Below, one piece after another: positions 32,034 to 42,760 of a stretch of 64,000 nt of DNA (positions are counted from its first letter, which is position 1; each line of letters begins with the position of its first letter). The stretch covers positions 1 through 64,000 of the forward strand of contig JALQPE010000788.1 in assembly GCA_030407315.1 (NCBI GenBank), in the 5' to 3' direction. This DNA comes from Asparagopsis taxiformis (taxonomy: Eukaryota > Rhodophyta > Florideophyceae > Bonnemaisoniales > Bonnemaisoniaceae). The position numbers and the translations under genes are program-made. A model generated the notes under the pieces. That model was not told the origin of the DNA and made no database searches. It saw only the letters and a program-made list of their open reading frames with translations.

Positions 32034-32925
32034 TGATCCATGGGTATAGGACTATTCTATTCTTCTCCAGGCTTCCACCATAACCTCCTCCACCACCTCC
32101 GTTAATGGATCGAATATCCGAACCGCACCTCAACATGCTTTTCTTCTCATCCATGGGTACTGACATCTCCGAGATGTGAGTCACATGTTCTGCAGGCTTC
32201 CACCGTAGCCGCCTCCTCCGCCTCCGTTAATGGCAACAATATCCGAACCGGACCTCAACATGTTTTTCTTCTCATCCATGGGTACTGACATCTCACATGT
32301 TCAACATGTGAGATGTCAGTACCGGAGAAGTTCTCCAGGCTTCCTCCGTAGCCACCTCCTCCACCTCCGTCTGTGGGAATCAACACAACATCACCACTGC
32401 GTCTTACCTCACACCCGCATCTCTCCGGGATGAAAACGGACGGACGACATAGGGTTTGTAGACGTTTAGAATCTTGTTAGAAAAAAGTAAACGAAAGAGA
32501 ACTTCTCTTTCATTGAATGATATCTCGTCCCTGTCGCAATATGTTCCATTTTCAATTTCTCGGGTTGCACACCCATCATGGGTGATGAAGGCCTGGATCG
32601 AACCCTCCGAGGGTCTTCGATGGATAGGACAGATAGTGGAAGGCTTTTAAGCCTGTGACCAAGCGGCTATTGATTGGTTGGAGGAAGGAAATTACAGAGG
32701 AAATATAGCTGAGTACGGTGCTCGCGATAGCTGTTAGGTTAAAGTCAAATATGTTTTTCGATTATTTTTCGTACGGAAATGCCTTGGAAAAGACGATGCT
32801 TTGTCGTTCTCCTGGAGGGAGTCCGTTGCATTGCACTCAATTCGAGAGCATCGTCATGAAGGAGAGGATTCTTTCTGCTTGTTAGAATCGGTTTAGAGCA
32901 GATAGCTAATGCATTACTGGCCAGC
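32034..32925. repeat. Copy B of the 10.5-11.3 kb segment, carrying palindromic insertions
   Basis: It contains the ~112-bp CATCCATGGGTA/CCTCC tandem repeats (32034-32350) and the following non-coding segment. Relative to copy A it gains palindromes at 32163-32177 (ACATCTC-C-GAGATGT), 32281-32336, 32493-32520, 32570-32584 (CACCCAT-C-ATGGGTG) and 32602-32614 (ACCCTC-C-GAGGGT). No gene is supported. Confidence 0.85.
32281..32336. repeat. 43-nt perfect palindrome abutting a 13-nt palindrome
   Basis: The left palindrome has 21-nt arms (starting GGTACTGACATCTCACATGT) around a single C at 32302 and ends at 32323. GGAGAA-G-TTCTCC follows at 32324-32336. Copy A has only one arm of each, fused as CACATGTTCTCC. 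Confidence 0.95.
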
Positions 32926-33965
32926 CCAGAAATTGTAGAATTTCGGGCAGCAAAAATATTGTACAAAACCTTGATTTCAGCGGGTCGATTGTGCCGTACG
33001 GCACACCCCCATCTCAAAAACATGTTCACATGTGCATGTTTTTGAGAATAGCCCAAATTTTAATTCTAATCAAGGTGTCTAATTTGGCCACAACGGCCCC
33101 AGGCACCGGCCGCCGCCCCGAGTGGGGTTGTCACTGGCTTCTGTAAGCACTAACTGTAAGGCTAAATGGCGCCTAACGACGGGTCGATTTCAGGCTCAAC
33201 ACGTCAGGGACAGGTCTTGGTCCTTGTTCCATCATGGTCCCGCCTCACTCTCTCACGACCAACCTGAAATGGACGTCCGGTGGATGTCCAGCTCGATTGC
33301 ACTGCTGGCCAGCCCAGAAATTCTAAAATTTCGGGCACAAAAAATCTTGCAAAAATCAACGATTTGGGCGGGTCGATTGTGCCGTACGGCACACCCCCAT
33401 CTCAAAAACATGTTCACATGTGCATGTTTTTGAGAATAGCCCAAATTTTAATTCAAATCAGGGTGTCTAATTTGGCCACAACGGCCCCAGGAACCGGCCG
33501 CCGCCCCGAGCGGGGTCATCACTGGCTTCTGTAAGCACTAACTGTGAGGCTAAATGGCGCCGAAAGATGGGTCGATTCCAGGCTTGAAGCCTAAGTTATG
33601 CTAGGGAGAAATCTTCTTCCGTGTTTCATAATGGTCCCGCCTTACTCCCTCAACACAAACAATACTCACCCATCACGTTACTCATATTCCGTGCACTTTA
33701 TATTAGTAGTGACCCCGCCTGCTTAGTTGCTGCAATGCGTGGATGTAGGCAGCACACGACCAACCTGAAATGGACGTCCGGTGGATGTCCAGCTCAGATG
33801 CACTGCTGGCCAGCCCAGAAATTCTAAAATTTCGGGCACAAAAAAATATTGCAAAAACATCGATTTGGGCGGGTCGATTGTGCCGTACGGCACACCCCCA
33901 TCTCAAAAACATGTTCATATGTGCATGTTTTTGAGAATAGCCCAAATTTTAACTCAAATCAGGGT
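32925..33965 (-). repeat. R1 array, three units (inverted)
   Basis: GTGCCGTACGGCAC cores near 32991, 33380 and 33885. Spacing alternates between about 390 and 505 bp, mirroring the plus-strand array at 5160-6340 in reverse order. Confidence 0.9.
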
Positions 33966-34035
33966 GTTCCCCGGATAAAGGGGTGCTCGCAGCCGCCCCA
34001 AAAGCCGCCTAGCTTGACAGCTGTAATTTTAACAC
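33965..34035 (+). promoter_or_regulatory. Shared 5' module of family-1 genes (upstream of ParB-dioxygenase copy B)
   Basis: GGGGTGCTCGC...CCTAGCTTGACAGCTGTAA, about 280-350 bp upstream of the ATG at 34312. It matches the modules at 5150-5225, 11895-11965 and 27555-27610. Confidence 0.5.
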
Positions 34036-34311
34036 ATTACACATCAAGGACACTGCCTGCTTCACGCCACCTCGTCAGGTTTCGAGAGCCCGACTCGGGC
34101 CCGTTCCGAACGGACACTCACATCTCGATTGCCTGTCTTGCATTCCAGCGGTCACGATAGGTCTGTACCTAACAAAATTTCGGTTCTATTGTGTTATTAT
34201 TTCCAGCGATTGGCGTTCACGACCATTCTTCAACGCAACGTGAAACATACCATCCACATCACTCCAATACGTCAACGTCAACCATCTCTTTTCCTTTCCA
34301 ACTCAACAACC

Positions 34312-37300
34312 ATGGCGGATACGCATTTCAGCAGTTTGTTTTCAACGGTTTGCGGCGATCAAGTGAGCGCGTCAGCGGAGTCGCGCGGACTCAAGCGCGG
34401 CGTCGATGTCGACTTGTTTGCGGACGTGGACGGTGCGGCTGTGCATATTGGGACGGCTTCGGTGAGCACTGCTGGTGGCGATGTTGGCCTTCCGCGCACG
34501 CTGCACAACCACAAGCTGCCGGAAACCGACGAGGCCGACTACATCGTCGTGCGCAACATTGCGACTAAGGACAAGTTCAAGGAACTCCCGTTCCCGTACA
34601 TGTTTGATGGCGCCGAGGGACCGCCGGAGACGATGGGTGGAGCATACGCCGCGGCGTTTTACCCTTGGGATACTCGGATGATGCGCCCCGCTGCGGAGGA
34701 TGGCCCTAGCGACATTCGTACCCCTGCTGCAGCGTCAAACTTCAACGCAGCGACAAACCAGGCCAGCTCGGGACGGATGCCCAGTACCGGTCCGGCAGGC
34801 GAAATCACTGGTTCGGGGGGTACGAAGCATCCAGCACGCTCCATCCCGGTTTCGGGAGGCACGAAGCGCCCTGCTCGCTCTGCTAGAGCCTCCAGTGGAG
34901 GCACGAAGCACCCTGCTCGCTCCAACGTCACCGAAGCTACTACGCAGGACGTAACCGAGGTGGACGACGAACCGGAGGTGGCGGAAAGCATTCGTGAGCA
35001 GTGACCCTTCGGGATGTGAAAGAAGACCACGTGGAGGACCTGCGCAACAATATGTTGGCGGTGGGGTATGTGAGCTCTTCGCGTATCACTGTGACGGTGC
35101 TGAGGTCGCAAAACACGCATCTGTCCGCCGCCACGCGTCTGTTCCAGAATGGCAAATTCCATGCCAATGCGAACGTGACCGTGATCGACGGACTGCATCG
35201 TCTCAATGCTATGCATAGCATTGCGGATGACTTCACGCGCCTCACCCGTATGCACAGAACCAAGCTGCCACAGGACGCAAACCGCTTGCGCTGGGTTACT
35301 CAGCCTCTGGATGTGTACTACCTTCGCCGCAAGGACGACAGTGATCTTCAGCCTCATGAGATCATCCACAAGAGTGCAGAGTCGAACCATACGACTGGGA
35401 CGCAACTGACGGAGCGCTCCCTGGTTCGAATCTTGTCGTCCATCCAGCAGTTCATCCGTACGATTGCTGTTGCAAATAACGTGGAAAACGCTGGCGACTT
35501 GCGTGAGTCTGATGTCATCCGAACATTGTTCGAGGCGCAGTTCATGGGGATGATGAATTCAACGAACACGGCCCGGCGGTGGACGCATTTGGCTATAGCA
35601 ACGCTGAAGCATCCTGTTCTCGACGAAGTGTTGCGTGAGCTGAACAATTCCGAGCGCCGCAACGAGATTGGGATAACGCACCTGGACCACAAGATAGTGC
35701 GCGAGTTGCTGGAAGAAAACTTTGTCTTCGTCTTGCGTGGTCTTTCGGAGTACTTGAACCCTGCTCATGGTGGACGTCCGGATGGACGCTTTGACGTGAA
35801 CGACTTCTATACATACGTCCGTCGCGTGACTGCAATAGCAAATTCTCTGTACGCTGCGTATGGGCGCCCAAAGAGTATTATGCGCAAGTCATTTCTGAGC
35901 ACAGAGATGGCAATTGGGTCGGTTAAGCAGCCGAAGGAGTTGCAATGGCATCTCACCAATGCCATTGCAATGTATAGAGGGGACGACCGGAGCAGTGAGG
36001 TTCGAATGCGACGGAGAACCACGCGTTTACAGGATTTGGAAACGAACTTGAAAGAGTTTTTCAATCCGACATTGAAGAAGAAGACTAAGGCTCGACGCAA
36101 AAGCCGCCCTTCTGCTGCCAATGTGAGACTCACTCACAAGAAGCAGCGGAATGTCGAACATGAGCCTGCTTCGCATGGCATCCGCCGCCGTTCACAGCGA
36201 CTTCGCTCGACGGGGAGCACACGCCTCGAGGAAGAACAGCCGGTTGTGGTACAACCATCCGCCGGGGAAGAAGAGCAGGCCGTTGTTGATAAACCCATCG
36301 ATCAACAACAAGCCACTGCTTCCGGTGATGAGGTTGACGAAGACTCCGCCCGTTCCCCCGATTCTGCCGTTGAGATTGTCCCCCAAGATAACCAACGTGC
36401 TGGTGCGACTCCCTCCAACCAAGAATCTGTCCATAACGTTTCGGACGAGGAAGAAAACAACAGTGCAGATGAGGGCCATGTCAAAAGCAAGGGGGTCCGC
36501 GAAGTGACAATTACACTCACTGTTCCGGAAGGAGTCGAAGTCGATGAAGACGGTTACATCGTTCGTGACTCTCCTTCTGAAGACGACCTCCTGTTCGACG
36601 ACCGTATGCCATCTCTTCCTGACGATTTCGAAGCCAAAGACCGAGCCGAAGGGCATCATCTGGCGCAGCGTCCCGCGGACGTCATCGCATCGGTGAGGGT
36701 TGGCTGTCTGCCCCCGATTGAGCTCAGGTTGTTATTGGAGACTGTGGAAATCGATGAGGAGGGCAGAGAGGTGAGGTATTTGAAGCAAGTGGCGATGGAC
36801 CCTGTGTTTGAAGGGCTGCATATTCCGGAACAACATCGGGCTCGTCATCTTGTTTTCGAGATCGAGACCATCTATCCGATGTTTTTCGCAGCGTGGAAGA
36901 TGGCTGCCAAGGCGATGTGTGAGCCTACATCGACGTTTCTACCCTCGAGGCTGGACTTCGCTCAGGTTGCGCGAATGTGTACCAACTGGAAGGATTCGTA
37001 TGAGGCCGGCACTGGTATGGCGTACTTCCACAATTGCCGAACGGAAATCAACGAGCGAGGGTATACGGTGATGCACAATTTCGCGGATGTAAGCTACCTC
37101 GATGCGTCGGACAAGTTCCCATTTGACTTGGGTCTCATGGAAGAAATTCCTAGCCAGGAATTGTTTCGGTACTTCTTGGGAACATGGGAGGGTGAGGAGG
37201 TGCACAAGGACCCTGGGAACCGGCAGCTGTGGAGTCCCATTGTCAATACGGGGGACGATGAAACAGATGAGAAGAACCGGAATGAGGGGAGGGCTCGCTT

Positions 37301-38174
37301 CACGTCTACGCGCCACTGCCTGGTTGACTATGCCGAGAACGATGAGACGCATATCGACCGGTTCAAGTTTGTGACGCGGCGAGCCCTGCTGGATGTGTGG
37401 TTGGGAATCCTTGTCCGGCTGATAGGGCTGGAGGAGTGCGGTTTACCGGGAGAAAAACTTGTCATGCCGGCATCTGGGGGACGGTTTTTGATAACGGGAA
37501 AGGGGTGTCCTCGGCAGGTCCCACACAATGATTTCCCTGTTCCTCCTCGCGACCGCAAAGATCAACTTCCGGGTTACTTTGTTATTGCCAACGGAGATGA
37601 CCCATTCCCTATCTGGGTGTGTCCAGGGTCCCACAAGTACGTCTTTTCCAAAGCGCTGGAATTAGATATGTACGCCAAGACGATGAAGCTGAAGAAGGTA
37701 ATCGTTCCGCCACGTTCAGTCTTCATCGGTCACGGCCATGTACAACATGCCGGGGCAGGGCATGTCGACAGAGTTGTGTCACACACGACAACGAGGTATC
37801 ACACGTATTTCAGGAATGCGTCGTATCCGATTCCCGAAAATGTTTCGTTTGGTTTCATCAGGCGGTTGGGATTCGAAGAAGAAGTAATACCCAATGCTCC
37901 GCGCCGGTCTGCCAGGCAAAGTCAACCGGCACCTGTCAATGTTCGCCACAAGACAGTTGTTCCCATCCCGGTCAAGAAAGATCGTAGGCCGAAGACAGGG
38001 CAGCTCGGAATCATGCGGATGAAGACGACAGAAGCTCCCAAGAAGAGAACCCTCACACTGGGTGAAGAATTCATCTTGAGCAGATCAACTCCACGGTTGC
38101 CGATAACGCCTATTCTGCCGGGAGATCCTGAATATGATGAGGACGAAGACGAAGAACAATTTTCCGACGGCTAG
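34312..38174 (+). pseudogene. ParB-like/2OG-Fe(II) dioxygenase fusion, family 1 copy B (one 94-bp deletion)
   Basis: ATG at 34312 (MADTHFSS, context CAACCATGG). The first frame ends at TGA 35002-35004, where copy B lacks 94 bp present in copy A (4090-4183), removing about 31 residues before the ParB-like core. The second frame runs unbroken to 38174. It encodes the ParB/Srx-type nuclease-like domain with DGLHR (35187-35201), a long acidic/basic linker, and a C-terminal double-stranded beta-helix dioxygenase. The latter has HND metal ligands at 37524-37532, a PhyH-type PGSHK near 37623, and a distal histidine in GHVQHAGAG (about 37746). ParB-like domains bind or cleave DNA; PhyH/TET-JBP-fold enzymes hydroxylate substrates using 2-oxoglutarate and Fe(II). 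DNA-base oxidation is therefore plausible but inferred. It is functional only if translation restarts downstream or the deletion lies in a removed intron. Confidence 0.8.
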
Positions 38175-38181
38175 ATAGCTT

Positions 38182-38656
38182 CACTACGGTGTTGAGAATG
38201 AAAACAGACAGTAAATTTACTGTCTGAGACAGTAAAAATTACTGTCTGGCCAAGACAGTGCGCGGAGACAGTAAAATTTACTGTCTGGAAATTTCAGAAT
38301 ACTGCTGCAGCAGTAAACTGGCACGAAATCTGGACAGTACCAAAAACAGTAAAATTTACTGTCCAGAACAGTAAATTTTACTGTCCGGAAGTGTTGCCGC
38401 CAGACAGTATGTGCAGACAGTACATTTTACTGTCTGAGACAATACATTGTACTGTATTACTGCACTGTCTGGGGAAATCTGTAGACAGTAGTGTAGATAG
38501 CAAATTGTATTGTCTGCGGGTAGTACCGTGCATTGTTTGACAACACTGTCTGGTGGAGTGGACTTAGAGGAAATATGGAGCATAGTGTTGGTGTGAAGGT
38601 AAATATTGGAATGGTGTGTGGTATACGACTATATTAATTGTGATGGTGCTTTACAG
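38182..38656 (+). repeat. R3 palindromic repeat, left copy
   Basis: Starts CACTACGGTGTTG and contains about ten palindromes built on ACAGTAAATTTACTGT (the first, CAGACAGTAAATTTACTGTC plus TG, at 38205-38226, is perfect). It then has a non-palindromic tail ending in GCTTTACAGAT. A near-identical copy in the same orientation is at 56913-57404. It starts 8 bp after the stop codon of ParB-dioxygenase copy B. Confidence 0.9.
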
Positions 38657-39083
38657 ATAGTTGGGTGCGGGGAAGCTAGATGCTGAATAGGACGTTGGAG
38701 AAAGGAAGATTGGGAGAACAGAACATATCTGGTTTGTCTCACCGTAAGGAGAGAATGTACATAGTAGCTATAATATGTTGAGTTTAGCATTTCAAATTAT
38801 ACCTATCTATCTTTGCATTGAAAGTGTCTAGTAGGAGACGTCAGTCTGGTAGCGAGGTGTGGTATGCACAGGACGTGGGTGGTGGCAAAGGAAAGAATAC
38901 GCACCATCCACCACTAAATTATGAAAAATAACCGTTACGGAGCACTGGGAAGCATTATTATTATGTAGAGTAGACCAGGATGGATGCATCCACTGAAATG
39001 ATATTTGCTACAACACTGCTGTACTAAGCGTGACATCCTTCAAAGCAATTCTCCTTTTAGCAAACTCCAATTGCAAGGTCAAG
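38657..39083. other. No gene; 5' flank of the second coiled-coil gene
   Basis: AT-rich unique sequence without repeats or ORFs. It presumably contains the promoter of the gene starting at 39084. Confidence 0.5.
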
Positions 39084-40610
39084 ATGAATCCCGAAACCTC
39101 CGTAAGCATCGCCGCATTTTCCGAAATAACGCGTGAGGGCTTTTCGAACATCACTGCAGAGTTGAAAGCCCTGAGTGATAAAATGGATGCCGTCGAGAAG
39201 AGCACCATTCAATTACGCGAGACTCTCGGAAATGTCGCCAAGACTGTCTCCATGCTAAACACCGATATGCAGGAGGTCAAGAGCATCGTCGATGGGCTTC
39301 TGAGCCAGGGACAAGGACATCCGAAGAAGATCGCCTCCGAGAAGGACAGGGAACGTCTCCGCATTGCGCAGGATGCGGAGAAATCGTTCACGTTCGAAAT
39401 GGTGTGTGCTGTGCTGTGTGCTGTTGTTCCAACGTACACGAAGGCAATGGTGGATAAGAGGGATAGGCATTTCAACGGATGCCAGCTAATCAATACGCTG
39501 ATGTTCGCCAGGCAGAGCAATGAGCGAAAGGATGTGTTCAATAGGACGCTTGCCGGCCGGAACCACATTGAATTGCGCTGCCAAGTTGTGACCTCTTTAA
39601 TCAAGAATACGTGTCAAAACAATTCTTTCAGAGAGGGAGGAGACCGTTCCAGCTCCAATGGAACGTCGGAAGGTATCGAACGGTGGAGGGCGCGGGGGTA
39701 TGTGACTACCGGGACCATTGAGGAGACAATTCGCGGAACGGACTCTGCTCGCATGGATGGAATGCATGGGACGTCCGAGGGAAGTGATGGGGCCGCTCGA
39801 AAGCAGAAGCGAAGAAAGGTTGGAGACAATGGGCCGTTGCACAGAAAGGAGGTAGGCATCACTGTGACGAAATCGGCACTCACAGCAGTGACCGGGTTTA
39901 TGAACAAGTCCAGAGATCATGTGCGAAACCGGTTCATCCGAGATCTTGGATTCGTTCTATACAGTGGGTTTCAAGGTTCAGTCCGAATGGAGCATCATTT
40001 GCACGACGGTGGGCTGGACATTGAGTCAGTTCCAAGTCTGTACTCGGCGCAGAGGAAAATGAATGCAGCGGAGCGTGCAGCAATGGATGACAAGAATATG
40101 AAGATTCTTCGCGACTTCATTGCAGTGCGAAAAGAAATGCTATTCAAAGTCGAGTACGAAGTTCAAATAATTGGAGAACCGGACAAGAGGTTTTTGACTA
40201 GGAGGATCAATTTAGTAGAGGTTGCACTGAACTTTGCAGTCGCCTACACGCAATGTTCTGATAAGAACATGTTCCTGCGACGTTCAGAATACTCCTTGCA
40301 ATTCATCTACATACTTGCATACGGGTTCCGAACGATTTTGAAATTTCAAAGTGGAACAGAGGTGGAAGGAGCGCAAATCCGGGAAATCAATGAAGCAGTG
40401 AAACTGCTTCTTCCCGGGGAGCGGGTGAGTAGTCGGTTCATGAATGAGGAGGTTTTGACTATATCGCGTGATAGATATGAAGAACTGAACGTAGACGATG
40501 GGGGGGAATCAGTGCTGGAGGAGAGCTTCAGGTCTATGGAAGAGGACGGAGGAGATGCAGAATATGTGAAGGTATTCGTCGATGATGAAATCGAGAATGA
40601 AGGGGAGTAG
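39084..40610 (+). CDS. Coiled-coil protein of family-2 elements
   Basis: ATG at 39084 gives 508 residues (an upstream in-frame extension begins only at a GTG). Residues about 15-75 form a heptad coiled coil (ITAELKALSDKMDAVEKS, LRETLGNVAKTVSML). A charged linker follows, then a conserved-looking globular C-terminal half with RDHVRNRFIRDLGFVLYSGF and an acidic tail. The R-x-R...LG segment, and the RRSEY block followed by a hydrophobic stretch, line up in order with the 12131-14416 protein, supporting homology. Function is unknown. As in family 1, it lies in the same block as a methyltransferase-SET and ParB-dioxygenase genes. Confidence 0.75.
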   Translation: MNPETSVSIAAFSEITREGFSNITAELKALSDKMDAVEKSTIQLRETLGNVAKTVSMLNTDMQEVKSIVDGLLSQGQGHPKKIASEKDRERLRIAQDAEKSFTFEMVCAVLCAVVPTYTKAMVDKRDRHFNGCQLINTLMFARQSNERKDVFNRTLAGRNHIELRCQVVTSLIKNTCQNNSFREGGDRSSSNGTSEGIERWRARGYVTTGTIEETIRGTDSARMDGMHGTSEGSDGAARKQKRRKVGDNGPLHRKEVGITVTKSALTAVTGFMNKSRDHVRNRFIRDLGFVLYSGFQGSVRMEHHLHDGGLDIESVPSLYSAQRKMNAAERAAMDDKNMKILRDFIAVRKEMLFKVEYEVQIIGEPDKRFLTRRINLVEVALNFAVAYTQCSDKNMFLRRSEYSLQFIYILAYGFRTILKFQSGTEVEGAQIREINEAVKLLLPGERVSSRFMNEEVLTISRDRYEELNVDDGGESVLEESFRSMEEDGGDAEYVKVFVDDEIENEGE

Positions 40611-40885
40611 TATCGGATGAAACCAGTTTCGGTGTAGTAGACGAAGAATGAAGAAATAAAATTTCTGTTGAGGTGAATTTTGTAATAGATGGAAGTAGAT
40701 AGATGCGAGACATCAGGAAACCAGTCAGACGATAGTGTCAAGTCGAAGGAACAGCGCAGAGACAGGTAGTGGAATAGTCGAAGTAGGAAGGGGCGAGGGT
40801 ATCCGTCTTTACTAGAAATTGATGGCCACAGGAGCTCTAGAATGGAATACCCAGGAACAGGATAACTACGGATAGGTGTGCTTTA

Positions 40886-42247
40886 TCATTTTTGCTCCGG
40901 ACTGCAGGTGGCAGGTGGAGGAGAGGGTGGGTGGGTAGTGTCTGAATCCGCATTGAAGCCAAGACGAGAGATAGCCTCATAGCCAATGTCTTCAAGCTCC
41001 TGGCATATAGTAGTACCACTGAAAATACAGCAAGGTAAGCGTAGATGTAGTGTACCAAACGTCTCTGCGGTTGATAGAGGCTGGAAAGTGCTGTAACAAG
41101 CTCGGCGCTGAATACGTCTCCACAGTAACGAAAACGTTGCTCCATAAGTAACAGTAGCCTTATCACGTAGGTGGAAAGAGTCCACGATGCTAGACTGTGA
41201 TAGTTGGCTAAGACATAGGGGATGTAAAAATGTATTGTTGACATGGTCAAACTCGTAGGAGTCTCTGCAAAGAACTGTCATACGTTGGTCTGGGCTGGAC
41301 AGGACGTAAGCAGATGAGCCGACGAGAAATGCGGAAGAAGGAGCATCATGAGAGCAGTCAACGTCGACTAGATTTCCTAAAATTCGGACAATCGATGAGC
41401 TGCCTCCATCGCGTTCCGCCCTGCTCTTCACCAATATTTTCTGGAACCCGTGTTGCGAGGTACCTATGGAGTCACATAGTGCCTGAAAGGTGGGGAAAAT
41501 GATGGAAAGATCCGACTCATTTCCAGAGGGAAAGGTGATGTCCTCAAAGGACGGCAGGAAGAGAACATCACGATTCTCTTTCGCCTTGCATTGAATGGCA
41601 ATAGTGCGGAATTGAGCAAGGGAGCAGTCAGCCTGTACTCTGATTTCTTCTTGCGATGTTTGTCGCATTCCCCTGGAGTGCTCGGATTTTGTCATCCGGA
41701 GGGAGAGGGGCTTGTCCGTGTACACACCAAGCTTCTGAAACAGAATGCTACATACAGTCAGAGCAGAGGAGGTCATGGAGCTGTTGGAATCGAATGGAGG
41801 GGGAAGAGGATGTTTGGCAGCTGACTCCAGCTTTTCCAATCTTGCCAGCATTTCTGCTATGGTCTTCTTCATTTGATCCGCAGTGCAATCTTGAAGGATG
41901 CCGCGGTGGCGGTGGCGAGTGTGGTCAATGCCGTAGTCCGGGTCTCTCTCTGCTGGGGATGCAGGTGAGTCCATACTGCGAAGCTCACCACTTCGCCACG
42001 GGAGAACCCTTCCGGAATCCTTGTCGACGAGCTCGTTACGATCTGAAATCTTGACTTGAGAAAGGGTAGAGTCGAAACCATATTCAGCTTTGTATTCGAG
42101 CAATGCATGGAGGAATGGGTCTGTTTCGGTCTTGACCTGAGTAATTTCCTTGACGATTGCAGACCACCACACAATTTTTCGTTTCCTCCCAAACGGCCGA
42201 AGTTCCCATTGAACTTCTATAACGTCGTTTGGAGCGAGAGGAAGCAT
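40886..42247 (-). CDS. Possible Tudor/chromo-like reader protein with coiled-coil segment
   Basis: 453 residues from ATG 42247. Residues 8-35 (VIEVQWELRPFGRKRKIVWWSAIVKEI) and 50-85 (YKAEYGFD...VLPWR) alternate strand-like segments with aromatic residues, like a small SH3-fold Tudor/PWWP-type reader. About 125-145 is a short coiled coil (MKKTIAEMLARLEKLES). The remaining ~300 residues are unrecognised. The reader assignment rests on pattern only. It is transcribed divergently from the ParB-methyltransferase-SET gene and convergently with the coiled-coil gene, 276 bp away. No family-1 equivalent was found. Confidence 0.55.
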   Translation of the reverse strand: MLPLAPNDVIEVQWELRPFGRKRKIVWWSAIVKEITQVKTETDPFLHALLEYKAEYGFDSTLSQVKISDRNELVDKDSGRVLPWRSGELRSMDSPASPAERDPDYGIDHTRHRHRGILQDCTADQMKKTIAEMLARLEKLESAAKHPLPPPFDSNSSMTSSALTVCSILFQKLGVYTDKPLSLRMTKSEHSRGMRQTSQEEIRVQADCSLAQFRTIAIQCKAKENRDVLFLPSFEDITFPSGNESDLSIIFPTFQALCDSIGTSQHGFQKILVKSRAERDGGSSSIVRILGNLVDVDCSHDAPSSAFLVGSSAYVLSSPDQRMTVLCRDSYEFDHVNNTFLHPLCLSQLSQSSIVDSFHLRDKATVTYGATFSLLWRRIQRRACYSTFQPLSTAETFGTLHLRLPCCIFSGTTICQELEDIGYEAISRLGFNADSDTTHPPSPPPATCSPEQK

Positions 42248-42760
42248 GTTGGGATAGCTATGGGATAGAATTGTTGTATTAGTGAAAGCCTAACCGTTAC
42301 CTTCTGCTAAAGAGTAGTATATACTAGGAGGATTGGAAAGGTCCAGAAGAGATGTTTAGGTGGTGTAGAAATAGAATGGACAATTGACAAAATTGACACG
42401 TCAGTGTGGATGATGTCTGCCATGAACTGATTGCAGCATAAAATTTGATGTGAATAATCGTTCTAGAAGTGAATGTCGGATGCATACGATTGGACTACAA
42501 AGATACGCTTAGAGATGTTACGGGGCCCAATAAATTGCATGGAAAAATATTTTGAGTATTACTTTAGTATTACATTGATTATTGAGCTAACAGTCGATGT
42601 AGTTATCTTGTAAAGGTTCGGACAGGGGTGGAAAGGAAACAGCCACCGAAGTGCTACCACTCGCTGACACTTTGTTTTAAACAACCAACTTCTGCTTTGC
42701 GCCACCCTGGTCAAGCAGCAACCAACTATCCCTTTCTTAAAAACTCTACCTTTGTTCGCC
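42248..42760. promoter_or_regulatory. Divergent intergenic region
   Basis: 513 bp between two divergent ATGs (42247 minus, 42761 plus). AT-rich with a TAGTATATACTA palindromic stretch near 42310. It probably carries both promoters; specific elements cannot be assigned. Confidence 0.45.
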
